From Bacteroidota bacterium (GTDB lineage: Bacteria > Bacteroidota > Bacteroidia > Chitinophagales > UBA10324): a stretch of 64,000 bases of DNA. The stretch is from the NCBI GenBank assembly GCA_014190575.1, contig BJGQ01000002.1, positions 131,507 through 195,506 on the forward strand, given 5' to 3'. Shown one piece after another: positions 44,820 through 53,003 of this stretch. The notes beneath the pieces were generated by a model that was not told the origin of the DNA, did not search any database, and was given only the letters and a program-made list of their open reading frames with translations. Position 1 is the first letter of the stretch. Each line of letters begins with the position of its first letter. A program made the position numbers and the translations under genes.

Positions 44820-45845
44820 TTATAATTTAACAGAAATAAATTCTTTCCGGTAAATTTTTAATAACAAAAAGAAATAAGAAATAACCAACGGACCGAAAAC
44901 CAATCCGGGCAAGCCGAACCATTTTAATCCAATGATTACTCCAAGTATGGTAATGATAGGATGTACATCCGCAAACCTACGGGCAAAAAAGAATCGGAAA
45001 ATATTATCTACAGTTGAAATAACCACTGCTCCATAAATTAAAACTCCTGCACCATGCCATGTTTCGGTAGTTGATAAAAGAAATATTCCGGCCGGAAACC
45101 AGATTAACCCTGCGCCAACAACAGGTAAAATGCTGGTGCAACCACACATGATTCCCCAAAACAATGGATCGTTCAATCCGAAAATCCAGAATCCGAATGA
45201 GGCAACTATTCCCTGACAAAATGCAATTAATGGAACTGCAATTGCATTGGCAAAAGTCATGTCATGTAATTCTTTAGTTAGAATTCTGATTCCTTCTTGA
45301 GTAAATGGCAAGTAACTGAAAAATGAAGACTCTACTTTTCCGATATTTACTAATAAATAAAATAAAAGAAAATACATCATTAATAAACTTGCGAAAATCT
45401 GCAATGCAGAATTTAAAATTGAAGGAACCAACGCAGCAATATTTTTTGTGAAATCAGTTACTGTTTTGCTGTTGATTATTTCACGGTCAAAAATTCCATT
45501 CAGTTTATCGATTAAAGTATAATAGCCTAAAATCACATCCTGCTGATTGGTTAATATGGTTTGCACTTTTCCAAACAAAACATATAATAATGCACTGACC
45601 GGAATGACAATTACAAGGAAGGAAAGAAATATAATAAGTAATGCCGCCAACCATTTTTTCCACTTGTTTTTTTCAATGAGGCGTCGCATAAATTTCCGGA
45701 ACAAAACATAAAAAATCAATGCTCCTAAAAATGCAGGAATAAAAATATTAACACTGTAAATCAGGAATAAAAACAACACCCCAAGCATTGTAAGTATTAT
45801 ATATTGGCGACTCTTTTTTGGGAAAAAATCAGGTTCTGTTTGCAT
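44820..45845 (-). CDS. AI-2E family transporter
   Basis: Integral membrane protein of 341 aa with about eight hydrophobic segments, family AI-2E_transport (YdiK/PerM/TqsA). The characteristic C-terminal part reads WGIMCGCTSILPVVGAGLIW and later LGVIIGLKWFGLPGLVFGPL. Members export different solutes; some are implicated in autoinducer-2 or Na+/H+ transport, so the substrate is left open. The start is at 45845, and the divergent YtxH-holin-like trio begins 79 bp away. Confidence 0.88.
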   Translation of the reverse strand: MQTEPDFFPKKSRQYIILTMLGVLFLFLIYSVNIFIPAFLGALIFYVLFRKFMRRLIEKNKWKKWLAALLIIFLSFLVIVIPVSALLYVLFGKVQTILTNQQDVILGYYTLIDKLNGIFDREIINSKTVTDFTKNIAALVPSILNSALQIFASLLMMYFLLFYLLVNIGKVESSFFSYLPFTQEGIRILTKELHDMTFANAIAVPLIAFCQGIVASFGFWIFGLNDPLFWGIMCGCTSILPVVGAGLIWFPAGIFLLSTTETWHGAGVLIYGAVVISTVDNIFRFFFARRFADVHPIITILGVIIGLKWFGLPGLVFGPLVISYFFLLLKIYRKEFISVKL

Positions 45846-45924
45846 AATAAATTTTCACAAAGAAAAGAAAAGTCATATCATTGTTTATGCATAATGTATT
45901 AATATTGATTGAAACATTTTAATT

Positions 45925-46149
45925 ATGAAAGACACAAATAAAATGATAGCTGCCATGTTGGTTGGTGCTGCTGTTGGCGGGGCAGTTGCATGGTTTTTAA
46001 CTTCTGAAAAAAAAGAAGAAATGTTAACTGATTTAAAAGACACAGCTGAAAAAGTTAAAAAGGAATTTAACGATGTGATAGATAAGGGAAGGCAGGTCGT
46101 GGAAGATTTAACAGGTAAAAAGGAAACTTCTTCAAATAATAAATCATAA
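45925..46149 (+). CDS. YtxH-domain small membrane protein
   Basis: A 74-aa protein: a hydrophobic Gly/Ala-rich segment at 8-24 (IAAMLVGAAVGGAVAWFL), followed by a charged helical tail with Lys/Glu heptads (KEEMLTDLKDTAEKVKKEF). This is the gas-vesicle-like/YtxH stress-protein pattern. It is first of three tandem genes: 10 bp later begins the holin-like protein and its end overlaps the third gene by 8 bp. The set is likely one envelope or stress operon. Confidence 0.85.
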   Translation: MKDTNKMIAAMLVGAAVGGAVAWFLTSEKKEEMLTDLKDTAEKVKKEFNDVIDKGRQVVEDLTGKKETSSNNKS

Positions 46150-46159
46150 AATAATTTTC

Positions 46160-46498
46160 ATGTCGGAAGCAAAGGAACATTGGGATGAATTAAAAGGATT
46201 GGCATCTGAATATGTTGAAGCTAGAATTGAATTGGTAAAAATTGAAGTAACCGAAAAAGTTTCTCGTGTACTCGGAACCATTTTTACTTTATTCATTTTA
46301 TTTATGGTGCTAGCATTTGTTTTAATTGCATTTTCTGTTTTAGTCGGGGCATTTCTTAATCATATATTTAATAGCACTTATTCAGGATACTTGATAGTAA
46401 CATGTGTATATGCACTTGAATTTATTTTGTTATATATACAAAGAAAAAAAGTGACTGAATATTTCATGAGTCATATCATAAAAGCAATTTATGAATAG
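46160..46498 (+). CDS. Phage_holin_3_6-like (putative holin superfamily) membrane protein
   Basis: A 112-aa protein with an amphipathic charged N-terminus (1-40) and two strong hydrophobic segments (about 40-65 and 75-93). Members of the actinobacterial/Phage_holin_3_6 family occur chromosomally beside YtxH genes; they are not evidence for a prophage. No lysin or phage structural gene is near. Function unknown, possibly envelope stress. Confidence 0.8.
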   Translation: MSEAKEHWDELKGLASEYVEARIELVKIEVTEKVSRVLGTIFTLFILFMVLAFVLIAFSVLVGAFLNHIFNSTYSGYLIVTCVYALEFILLYIQRKKVTEYFMSHIIKAIYE

Positions 46499-46835
46499 TA
46501 TAGATAAAATCCCTGTTACCAATTTTCAATCATTATTGCAGGAAAAGAACCGTATAAAAGTTCATATTGAATCAACAGAAAAACAATTGAAAAGCAAGTG
46601 GCGCGATTTACGAAATCATTATCCTGAAATGATTTTGAAACCATCGTTGCCATTTTCACCTGAAACCAATCAGAAAGTGTTTAATTCAATGGAATGGTTG
46701 AATGATATTTTCTTTTCACGATTATTTAATAAAGAGAATAATGCTACAGGAGGTGAGGCAACGAAATTTATAATTCGGCTTGCTCAAGTTTTTGCCATTC
46801 GTAAAGTTGCAGGGATATTTAAAAAGAAGAATTAA
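46491..46835 (+). CDS. Small basic protein of the YtxH/holin-like operon
   Basis: A 114-aa protein without a recognised domain. N-terminal half is a charged helix (QEKNRIKVHIESTEKQLKSK), the C-terminal end is hydrophobic and basic (FIIRLAQVFAIRKVAGIFKK), which could be a membrane-surface helix. It overlaps the preceding gene by 8 bp, so coupling is likely. The stop codon is inside a small palindrome shared with the converging FKBP gene. Confidence 0.7.
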   Translation: MNSIDKIPVTNFQSLLQEKNRIKVHIESTEKQLKSKWRDLRNHYPEMILKPSLPFSPETNQKVFNSMEWLNDIFFSRLFNKENNATGGEATKFIIRLAQVFAIRKVAGIFKKKN

Positions 46836-46847
46836 ATTTTATTTAAT
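46831..46847. terminator. Palindrome covering both converging stop codons
   Basis: ATTAAAT-TTT-ATTTAAT is a perfect 17-bp palindrome covering the stop of the plus-strand gene and that of the minus-strand FKBP gene. The 7-bp intergenic gap is inside it. As an AT-only stem it would be weak. Confidence 0.4.
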
Positions 46848-47304
46848 TAACAGCAACTAAATCTATTATAAAAATCAGGTTAGCATTTCCTGGAATTGAG
46901 CCTGAGCCATTTATTCCATAAGCCAAACTTGGAGGCAAGTACAAAGTAATTTTTCCGCCCTGTGCAATTAACGGAATTCCTTCTTTCCAACCTTCAATTA
47001 ATCCAGAAAGTGCAAATGATACATTAGTCCCCGAATCAAAGGAAGTACCATTACTTAGTTTCCCTTCATAATTAACAGTTACCGACGAACAAATTGTTGG
47101 TTTATTTCCGGTGCCAGTATTAGCTATAATATAAAAAAATCCTCTTGCATCTTCAGTAGCTGATATGCTGTTTGTGGTTAAATAGTTTTTTAAATTACTT
47201 ACTTCTGATTCTGGTGCCTTAGTTTGTATTTCAGCGCAATTTTCTTTTTTATTGCAGCTTGCTAATGCGCTAATAATTATGAGAAGGAAAATAATTTTAT
47301 TCAT
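46843..47304 (-). CDS. FKBP-type peptidyl-prolyl isomerase lipoprotein
   Basis: A 153-aa lipoprotein: lipobox L-A-S-C with Cys17. The FKBP fold fills the rest, with VTVNYEGKLSNGTSFDSG, GLIEGWKEGIPLIAQGGKIT and LYLPPSLAYGINGSGSIPGN, ending in LIFIIDLVAVN. Key FKBP residues (Tyr, Phe and Asp in the first strand, Trp in GWKEG, Tyr in LAYG) are present, so it should be active. It acts in the periplasm or at the outer membrane. Confidence 0.92.
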   Translation of the reverse strand: MNKIIFLLIIISALASCNKKENCAEIQTKAPESEVSNLKNYLTTNSISATEDARGFFYIIANTGTGNKPTICSSVTVNYEGKLSNGTSFDSGTNVSFALSGLIEGWKEGIPLIAQGGKITLYLPPSLAYGINGSGSIPGNANLIFIIDLVAVN

Positions 47305-47424
47305 AAATAATTTAATTTACAATTCTATTTAAACGCAATTATAGTTGTCGAAATTTAATCGCTGAGAAAATATAAAAAGACTTCCATTAATAAGAGACAG
47401 CCTAAATAATTTCAGTTTGTTATT

Positions 47425-47832
47425 TTAATATTGTTTTTTCACTTTCACTGTAGATGAAGTAAGCAAGTAATCGTTATCATCATAAACATAAATTTTGTAT
47501 GTTCCTTCATCATAAAAAGTCATTTCTTTCCAGAAGAATTCCCATTCAGGTTGTGAATCCTGCCTGATAGTTGAACTGAAAATTTCAGAGCCATCTGTTT
47601 TCACTTCATAAATGTCATAGTTTACATAGTAGCTCTTTAATTCATAAGGTAAACGAACCAGTAAATCAAAATAACCACCATTATTGCCAATAACAAAAGT
47701 GTTGCTTTCATTTATTGCATACCCTTCTTTATCTACTGCCTCACAAAAATAAAGTGATTGCGCCTGTGAGGCATTGGCGAAAAAAAGGAATGCAGCAAAT
47801 ACAAAAGATTGCAGTGTTAAATTTTTTTTCAT
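47425..47832 (-). CDS. Small secreted beta-rich protein, unknown
   Basis: A 135-aa protein with signal peptide 1-24 (ending ASQAQS). The mature part is beta-rich with repeated aromatic residues (YELKSYYVNYDIYEVKTDG, EWEFFWKEMTFYDEGTYKIY). The final strand EGTYKIYVYDDNDYLL looks like an Ig-like edge. I do not recognise a named family. No sorting domain, so it should stay in the periplasm. Confidence 0.7.
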   Translation of the reverse strand: MKKNLTLQSFVFAAFLFFANASQAQSLYFCEAVDKEGYAINESNTFVIGNNGGYFDLLVRLPYELKSYYVNYDIYEVKTDGSEIFSSTIRQDSQPEWEFFWKEMTFYDEGTYKIYVYDDNDYLLTSSTVKVKKQY

Positions 47833-47911
47833 CAGTTAGTTTTTAATTAGTGAACAAAAAGTGATTGATAGAATTTTTGAAAATGTTTTCCAGGTGATGT
47901 TGAAAATGATT

Positions 47912-48013
47912 TTATGGCCGCAACTTTTGTTGCGCAAGTGTAAGAATATTAATTTCATGTGCAACAAAGGCCAGCACGGTAATCAGAATTAATTTTAAAG
48001 CGATTGATTCCAT
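47912..48013 (-). CDS. Possible 33-aa membrane peptide
   Basis: The minus-strand frame reads MESIALKLILITVLAFVAHE, followed by a short polar tail (INILTLAQQKLRP). It starts 5 bp after the stop codon of the gene at 48019, which favours coupling. One hydrophobic helix of about 15 residues. The evidence is only position and composition; it may be spurious. Confidence 0.3.
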   Translation of the reverse strand: MESIALKLILITVLAFVAHEINILTLAQQKLRP

Positions 48014-48018
48014 TATAG

Positions 48019-48369
48019 TTAAATTTTATTTTGAAATTGGTTGGACTTTGTTTTTTCTAAAACTCCCCAGAAAGTAGTGCACACATCAAACTGAAAATTA
48101 AATTTCATTGTAGCCCAAGTAAAACTCATTTGCTGGAATTGAAATGGGTTGAAGTTTTTCTTTTGGCTCTTGCAATTCGAGTTTAATTCGACAAAGAAAA
48201 TTCTGTTTTGATGTTTTGATTTTATTTCTGAATTGTAAGAACTGAAATTGTTTTCTGAATAAGTATCTAATGAACAAATAAGTTTAGGTGTATTAATGAG
48301 TGCTATCAATGATTGAGCGGAGCCTGTTTTGAAAGTAAGTAGCAACAAAAAGAAGAAAATTGATTTCAT
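48019..48369 (-). CDS. Small exported protein, unknown
   Basis: A 116-aa frame with a convincing signal peptide (1-18: M-K-S-I-F-F-F-L-L-L-L-T-F, ending GSAQS). The mature part is rich in Asn, Ser, Phe and Lys and contains three Cys. No known domain. Composition is near that of the AT-rich background, so a real gene is likely only because of the signal peptide and position. Confidence 0.5.
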   Translation of the reverse strand: MKSIFFFLLLLTFKTGSAQSLIALINTPKLICSLDTYSENNFSSYNSEIKSKHQNRIFFVELNSNCKSQKKNFNPFQFQQMSFTWATMKFNFQFDVCTTFWGVLEKTKSNQFQNKI

Positions 48370-48688
48370 TGTTTTTAAGTGTGAACCAAAAGTATCGGAA
48401 GTATATATTGCTGGTAACAGAATAACTATAAGAAGCCACTTTTTATCGGTGAATTGAACTTATTTTCTGATAGAGTAAAAATTAAATACTAATGTTTTAC
48501 CATTAATTCAGTTGTTTCAATAAGATAAAACAATTTGATAATTATATTTTATAGTATTAATTTTTCATTGAATATGCAAAGTTGTTTGTGAAATCAATTA
48601 TTCATTTATCTTTCGAACCGATTGCAGAAAATTCTTTCTAACTGTTATAAATAATAAATTCAACCCGTTTAAAAACAAAACACTTTTC
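48370..48688. promoter_or_regulatory. Intergenic region with a promoter for the APC permease (TTTG-N18-TATCTTTC)
   Basis: The 319-bp gap holds no gene I can support. TTTG at 48585-48588 and TATCTTTC at 48607-48614 are 18 bp apart, one mismatch from consensus, and 74 bp before the permease start. The rest is AT-rich with no clear hairpin. Confidence 0.5.
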
Positions 48689-50170
48689 ATGGCTTACAAA
48701 TTATGGGTAAAAAAACCGCTCGCTGCTTTAATGCAGGAAACTACTGAAGAGCACGAACATTCATTAAAAAGAACCTTGAGTGCCTGGGCGCTTGTGGCTT
48801 TAGGTATTGGTGCTATAATAGGAGCGGGACTCTTTGTAAGAACTGCCGCAGCCGCTGCGAATAACGCAGGCCCATCGGTTACCTATGGATTTATGGTTGC
48901 AGGATTGGGTTGTGCATTTGCAGGTTTGTGTTATGCCGAATTCGCCAGCATGATTCCGATTGCTGGTAGTGCCTATACTTATTCGTATGCAACAATGGGA
49001 GAATTCATAGCATGGATTATTGGTTGGGATTTGGTTTTAGAATATGCAGTTGGTGCTGCTACAGTTGGCATTGCATGGAGCGAATACCTGAATAAATTTT
49101 TGAATCAATTTTTTGGAGTTTCTATTCCATATGAATGGTATCATTCTCCGTTTGAAACTTCAATGTCCGGCGTGCATGGAATAATGAATATTCCTGCGCT
49201 GTTTATCATTTTAGTTTTAACAATGTTGCTGATTCGAGGAATGAGAGAATCAGCTTTTGTGAATGGAATAATTGTAATTACAAAAGTTGCAATTGTTCTT
49301 TTATTTATTGGTTTTGGCTGGAGTTATATGAATCCCGTGAATCACACTCCATTTATTCCTGACCCAACAATCTATACTGATGCTGCTGGAGTAGATCATA
49401 ATTACGGGGGCATACTTGGAATTTTAGGTGCAGCTGGCGTTGTGTTTTTCGCTTTCATAGGTTTCGATGCGGTTTCAACTGCAGCACAGGAAGCAAAAAA
49501 TCCCAAACGCGATATGCCAATAGGTATTCTCGGTTCATTGGCCATTTGCACTGTTCTTTATATTTTGTTTGCGTATGTACTTACCGGTGTTGGTTCGGTA
49601 AACGATTTCAGAACTTCAGGAAAGGAGGCTTCTGTCGCGTATGCCATTCAAACATACATGACTGGTTATGGTTGGTTAGCCAAGTTGGTGACTGTTGCCA
49701 TTCTTGCTGGATTCTCTTCTGTAATTTTAGTTATGTTAATGGGACAATCACGAGTGTTTTATTCAATGAGTCGCGATGGGTTGGTACCAAAAATATTTTC
49801 AGCTGTGCATCCGAAATTTAAAACTCCGCACAAAAGCAATTGGTTGTTTTTTGGTTTTGTAGGTTTCTTTGCAGCATTTATTCCCGGTGATATTGTTGGA
49901 GATATGACGAGTATTGGAACTTTGTTCGCCTTTATATTAGTATGTGTTGGTGTTTGGATAATGCGTGTAAAACATCCTGATTTAAAACGAGAATTTAAAA
50001 CACCACTTGTGCCCCTAGTTCCGATTTTGGGAATTGTTGTTTGCAGTTCCATGATCTATGGATTAGGGTGGACTAATTGGCTTCGACTAGCAGTTTGGTT
50101 AGTTATTGGATTGGTTATTTACTTTTTATACAGCCGCAAAAACAGTTTGTTGAATAAGGGGAATAAATAA
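48689..50170 (+). CDS. APC-family amino acid permease
   Basis: A 493-aa inner-membrane transporter of the cationic amino acid transporter-like (CAT/YfnA) branch, with 12 to 14 membrane segments. The ligand loops GIGAIIGAGLFVRTAAAAAN and AFIGFDAVSTAAQEAKNPKR are diagnostic, as is MGQSRVFYSMSRDGLVPK. No cytosolic domain. Substrate specificity cannot be read; with the leucine dehydrogenase and dipeptidase it fits growth on amino acids. It ends at a good terminator. Confidence 0.92.
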   Translation: MAYKLWVKKPLAALMQETTEEHEHSLKRTLSAWALVALGIGAIIGAGLFVRTAAAAANNAGPSVTYGFMVAGLGCAFAGLCYAEFASMIPIAGSAYTYSYATMGEFIAWIIGWDLVLEYAVGAATVGIAWSEYLNKFLNQFFGVSIPYEWYHSPFETSMSGVHGIMNIPALFIILVLTMLLIRGMRESAFVNGIIVITKVAIVLLFIGFGWSYMNPVNHTPFIPDPTIYTDAAGVDHNYGGILGILGAAGVVFFAFIGFDAVSTAAQEAKNPKRDMPIGILGSLAICTVLYILFAYVLTGVGSVNDFRTSGKEASVAYAIQTYMTGYGWLAKLVTVAILAGFSSVILVMLMGQSRVFYSMSRDGLVPKIFSAVHPKFKTPHKSNWLFFGFVGFFAAFIPGDIVGDMTSIGTLFAFILVCVGVWIMRVKHPDLKREFKTPLVPLVPILGIVVCSSMIYGLGWTNWLRLAVWLVIGLVIYFLYSRKNSLLNKGNK

Positions 50171-50190
50171 ATTTGTAAAAAATTTTAATT

Positions 50191-50225
50191 AAAAATCCGT
50201 TGATCGTATTACAACGGATTTTTAA
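50191..50225 (+). terminator. Terminator of the APC permease gene
   Basis: AAAAATCCGTTG and CAACGGATTTTT form a 12-bp stem with a 9-base loop and a T-rich end, 20 bp after the stop codon. Confidence 0.85.
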
Positions 50226-50312
50226 TTATAAAGCACCTATTGCCACGGACGAAATAATCAATAATATTTCAGGTTTAATAAAAACATCCATTCATTCTTT
50301 TAAATAATAGCA

Positions 50313-50681
50313 ATGAAAAATACTATCAACTGGTTCGAAATTCCGGTGTTGAATTTTGAGCGTGCAAAAAAAATTTATGAAACAATTTTAGATGACCCCA
50401 TCCAGGTAATGCCACATCCTGAATATAAATATGGTTTGCTTCCAGGAGATATGCGCAATGGTGTGAGCGGCGGAATTGTGGAAGGCAATGGATTTGAACC
50501 TTCCACAAAAGGAACATTAATTTATTTGAATGGTGGCGAAGATTTAAGTGTAGCAATTTCAAAAGTGGAAGCAGCGGGTGGTAAATTAATATTTCCGAAA
50601 AGAGCAATTCGTGCAAATGGTTTTGTGGCGCACTTTATTGATACCGAAGGAAACAAGATTGCATTTCATTCACCGAAATAA
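50313..50681 (+). CDS. VOC-superfamily (glyoxalase-like) protein
   Basis: A 122-aa protein with the paired beta-alpha-beta-beta-beta modules of the VOC fold: NTINWFEIPVLNFERAKKIY at the N-terminus and LSVAISKVEAAGGKLIFPKR, then GFVAHFIDTEGNKIAFHSPK. The end I-D-T-E-G-N is the usual C-terminal metal-site region (Glu). The N-terminal position is E (WFEIPV). No substrate can be assigned. Confidence 0.88.
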   Translation: MKNTINWFEIPVLNFERAKKIYETILDDPIQVMPHPEYKYGLLPGDMRNGVSGGIVEGNGFEPSTKGTLIYLNGGEDLSVAISKVEAAGGKLIFPKRAIRANGFVAHFIDTEGNKIAFHSPK

Positions 50682-50746
50682 TTTCTTCTCATTACTCGAG
50701 GAAGTAATACATCATTAAGAAATAATTTAACTCGTGCGTTAATTTT

Positions 50747-50770
50747 GATTTCTATTTGTAATAGAAAATC
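50747..50770. terminator. Weak hairpin between VOC gene and kdsB
   Basis: GATTTCTATT and AATAGAAAATC pair around a short loop between the convergent VOC and kdsB genes. It is AT-rich and lacks a long T run. Confidence 0.35.
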
Positions 50771-50779
50771 ATTTCAAAA

Positions 50780-51511
50780 TTATTTATTGGCCTTAATCAA
50801 ATCTTCATTTGTATCAATGCTCAAAGTTTCAATAAATGTTTCAGCAAGGTGAATGCTGATAGTATTTTCTAACCAGCGCAATTGCTCTAGTGATTCGGCT
50901 TGTTCCAGTGGAGTAGGAGAGAGATGAGCAATTTTTAATAAAGTTTCTTTTTGATAACCATATAATCCAATGTGCTTATAAAATGAATGATGATGAAACC
51001 AATCGTGTTCTTCAATATTTCTTAAGTATGGAACAACTGAGCGGCTGAAATAAAGTGCTTTTCCATCAGGTGTTTTTACTGCTTTCACCACATTCAGGTT
51101 TTTTAATTCTTCCAATGAAGAAATTTTTTTTATCAATGAACCTATCTGAACTTTATCATTCAAAAACAAATCACGCAATGATTTTAAGTGTTCTGCTTCA
51201 ATGAATGGTTCATCGCCCTGAATGTTTATCACCACATCAAAATCATTTCCGATAACTGATGCAACTTCAGCGCATCGTTCGGTTCCGCTGTTGTGCAATG
51301 GCGATGTTAAAATTGCTTCGGCACCAAATGAAGCTGCAACATTCATAATACGCTCATCATCGGTTGCAATAATTATTTTATCAACTGTGTTGCTTTCTTT
51401 CACCCTTTCAAACACATGCTGAATCATTGGTTTGCCTTGTATCAATGCCAATGGTTTTCCGGGCAAGCGGGTTGATGCATATCGCGCAGGAATAATTCCT
51501 AAAATTTTCAT
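50780..51511 (-). CDS. kdsB: 3-deoxy-manno-octulosonate cytidylyltransferase
   Basis: Activates Kdo as CMP-Kdo for the LPS inner core. The start MKILGIIPARYASTRLPGKP is the nucleotidyltransferase signature; IIATDDERIMNVAASFG, NIQGDEPFI and LYFSRSVVPYLR follow, and LEQAESLEQLRWLENTISI is the dimer and Kdo-binding segment. The 243-aa length is normal. With lpxB it shows that LPS with Kdo is made. Confidence 0.96.
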   Translation of the reverse strand: MKILGIIPARYASTRLPGKPLALIQGKPMIQHVFERVKESNTVDKIIIATDDERIMNVAASFGAEAILTSPLHNSGTERCAEVASVIGNDFDVVINIQGDEPFIEAEHLKSLRDLFLNDKVQIGSLIKKISSLEELKNLNVVKAVKTPDGKALYFSRSVVPYLRNIEEHDWFHHHSFYKHIGLYGYQKETLLKIAHLSPTPLEQAESLEQLRWLENTISIHLAETFIETLSIDTNEDLIKANK

Positions 51512-51600
51512 TCGTAAGAAAAAGTTATTAGTTTATGGATAGCATTTATAAATAGCATCAAACTTCAATCATCAATTTTTAAATAATCTTTAATCAAAAA

Positions 51601-52986
51601 TCAAAAATCATAATTCTTTCTCACCACAAGGTAATTCCCTCTTATCTCAATCACTTTTACTTTATCGTTTCTTGAAATGAAATCTCCATCACTGATGCTG
51701 TCGTGACGGACATTGTTTACTTCAACACTTCCTGCAGGTCGCAAATCGGTCATTGCAATTCCTGTTTGTCCGATTAACGAATTCAATTCTTTTACTGATT
51801 GGCTGAAACTTTTTGCGTGTGCGAGAGTGGAAGTCAGCACCACTTTTTGTCCGACTGTTGTTGTTAAAAATTTTCGTCCGAGAAAAACTGCACCTGTGAT
51901 TCCAACAATCATAATGGAAACAACTCTTAACAATGCATACAATAAATTATCTGTGCTTGAATAAGTGAAATCAAAAAAATCATTTGCAATTAATGAAAGT
52001 GTAAGTGAAGTGACAATGAAAATAATTCCCAAAGCACCGGTTACACCGAATCCGGGAATGAAGAATATTTCAGCAATGAGTAAAATAATTCCAATTACAA
52101 AAACCAGTATTTCCCAATTGGCAGCAAGACCATCCATGTAAAGTGGAGCGAAGTATAAAACGGCCGCAATAATTCCGGCAAACAATGGCGCACCCAAACC
52201 GGGATGTTGAAATTCAAAATAAACTCCGGCAATAATTACCATGAGCAAAATGCTATTCACGATCGGGTTCAATAAAAAATCAATCAGCACATCCAATGTG
52301 CTACGCTCATAAGTTTTTACATTATAGTTGGTAATACCAGCAAGCGAGCATACTTCATTAATGTCACTTGCAACTCCAGCGCAATATTGATACTTCATGG
52401 CTTCGGTGGTGGTGAGTGTTATAACTTTTCCACTGTCGGCAATGTCATGTAGGTAATTATTCGAAGATACCATTCCCTCTGCAATTTTCGGATCACGATT
52501 GCGCTGTTCTGCTGTGGCGCGCATCATTCCTCGCATGTAGGATTGATACTTGTCGGGCATAATTTCTCCAGTTTCATTCACAACCGAAGCCGCACCGATT
52601 GTGCTTCCGGGCTTCATAAATATTTTAATGCATGCAATGGAAATCAATGCACCGGCCGATGCAGCATTGCCATCAATTAACACATACACCGGGATTTTAC
52701 TTTTTAAAATCCGATTGCGAATTAAATCGGCATTGCTTAATTCTCCCCCGAAAGTATTGAGTTGAATGATGATGTAATCAGCATTCATAGCTTCAGCTTC
52801 TTTAAAACAATTATCAACTAACCGCCAGGCTGGGGCAGCTATTTCCTGAGAGAGTTGAAAGGTGTAAACATTTTTTTTTGTTTCAGAAATAGTTTGTGCA
52901 TTGCTTGATTGGTGTACAGTTAATTGTAACAGCAAGACAATTATCGTGAATAAGAATCGTTGAGATTTGTTCGAAGAAAGTTTCAA
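51601..52986 (-). CDS. NfeD-family membrane protease (ClpP-class domain plus NfeD)
   Basis: A 461-aa long-form NfeD. Signal peptide or first membrane segment 1-30 (ending SSNAQ), then a periplasmic ClpP-like serine protease domain (about 40-230) with DGNAASAGALISIACIKIFM bearing the catalytic Ser and a Lys in DSGKVITLTTTEA. Four membrane segments (about 235-375) and a C-terminal OB-fold NfeD domain (LIGQTGIAMTDLRPAGSVEV) complete it. The type acts on membrane-associated substrates such as stomatin-like proteins; no stomatin gene adjoins here. It starts 17 bp from the divergent LysM gene. Confidence 0.9.
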   Translation of the reverse strand: MKLSSNKSQRFLFTIIVLLLQLTVHQSSNAQTISETKKNVYTFQLSQEIAAPAWRLVDNCFKEAEAMNADYIIIQLNTFGGELSNADLIRNRILKSKIPVYVLIDGNAASAGALISIACIKIFMKPGSTIGAASVVNETGEIMPDKYQSYMRGMMRATAEQRNRDPKIAEGMVSSNNYLHDIADSGKVITLTTTEAMKYQYCAGVASDINEVCSLAGITNYNVKTYERSTLDVLIDFLLNPIVNSILLMVIIAGVYFEFQHPGLGAPLFAGIIAAVLYFAPLYMDGLAANWEILVFVIGIILLIAEIFFIPGFGVTGALGIIFIVTSLTLSLIANDFFDFTYSSTDNLLYALLRVVSIMIVGITGAVFLGRKFLTTTVGQKVVLTSTLAHAKSFSQSVKELNSLIGQTGIAMTDLRPAGSVEVNNVRHDSISDGDFISRNDKVKVIEIRGNYLVVRKNYDF

Positions 52987-53003
52987 TGAAATAGTTTTAC
53001 GGA

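Noticed and set aside
46160..46498. Prophage remnant from the holin-like gene
   Set aside because: No lysin, integrase, capsid or tail gene is near, and this holin-like family occurs chromosomally next to YtxH genes.
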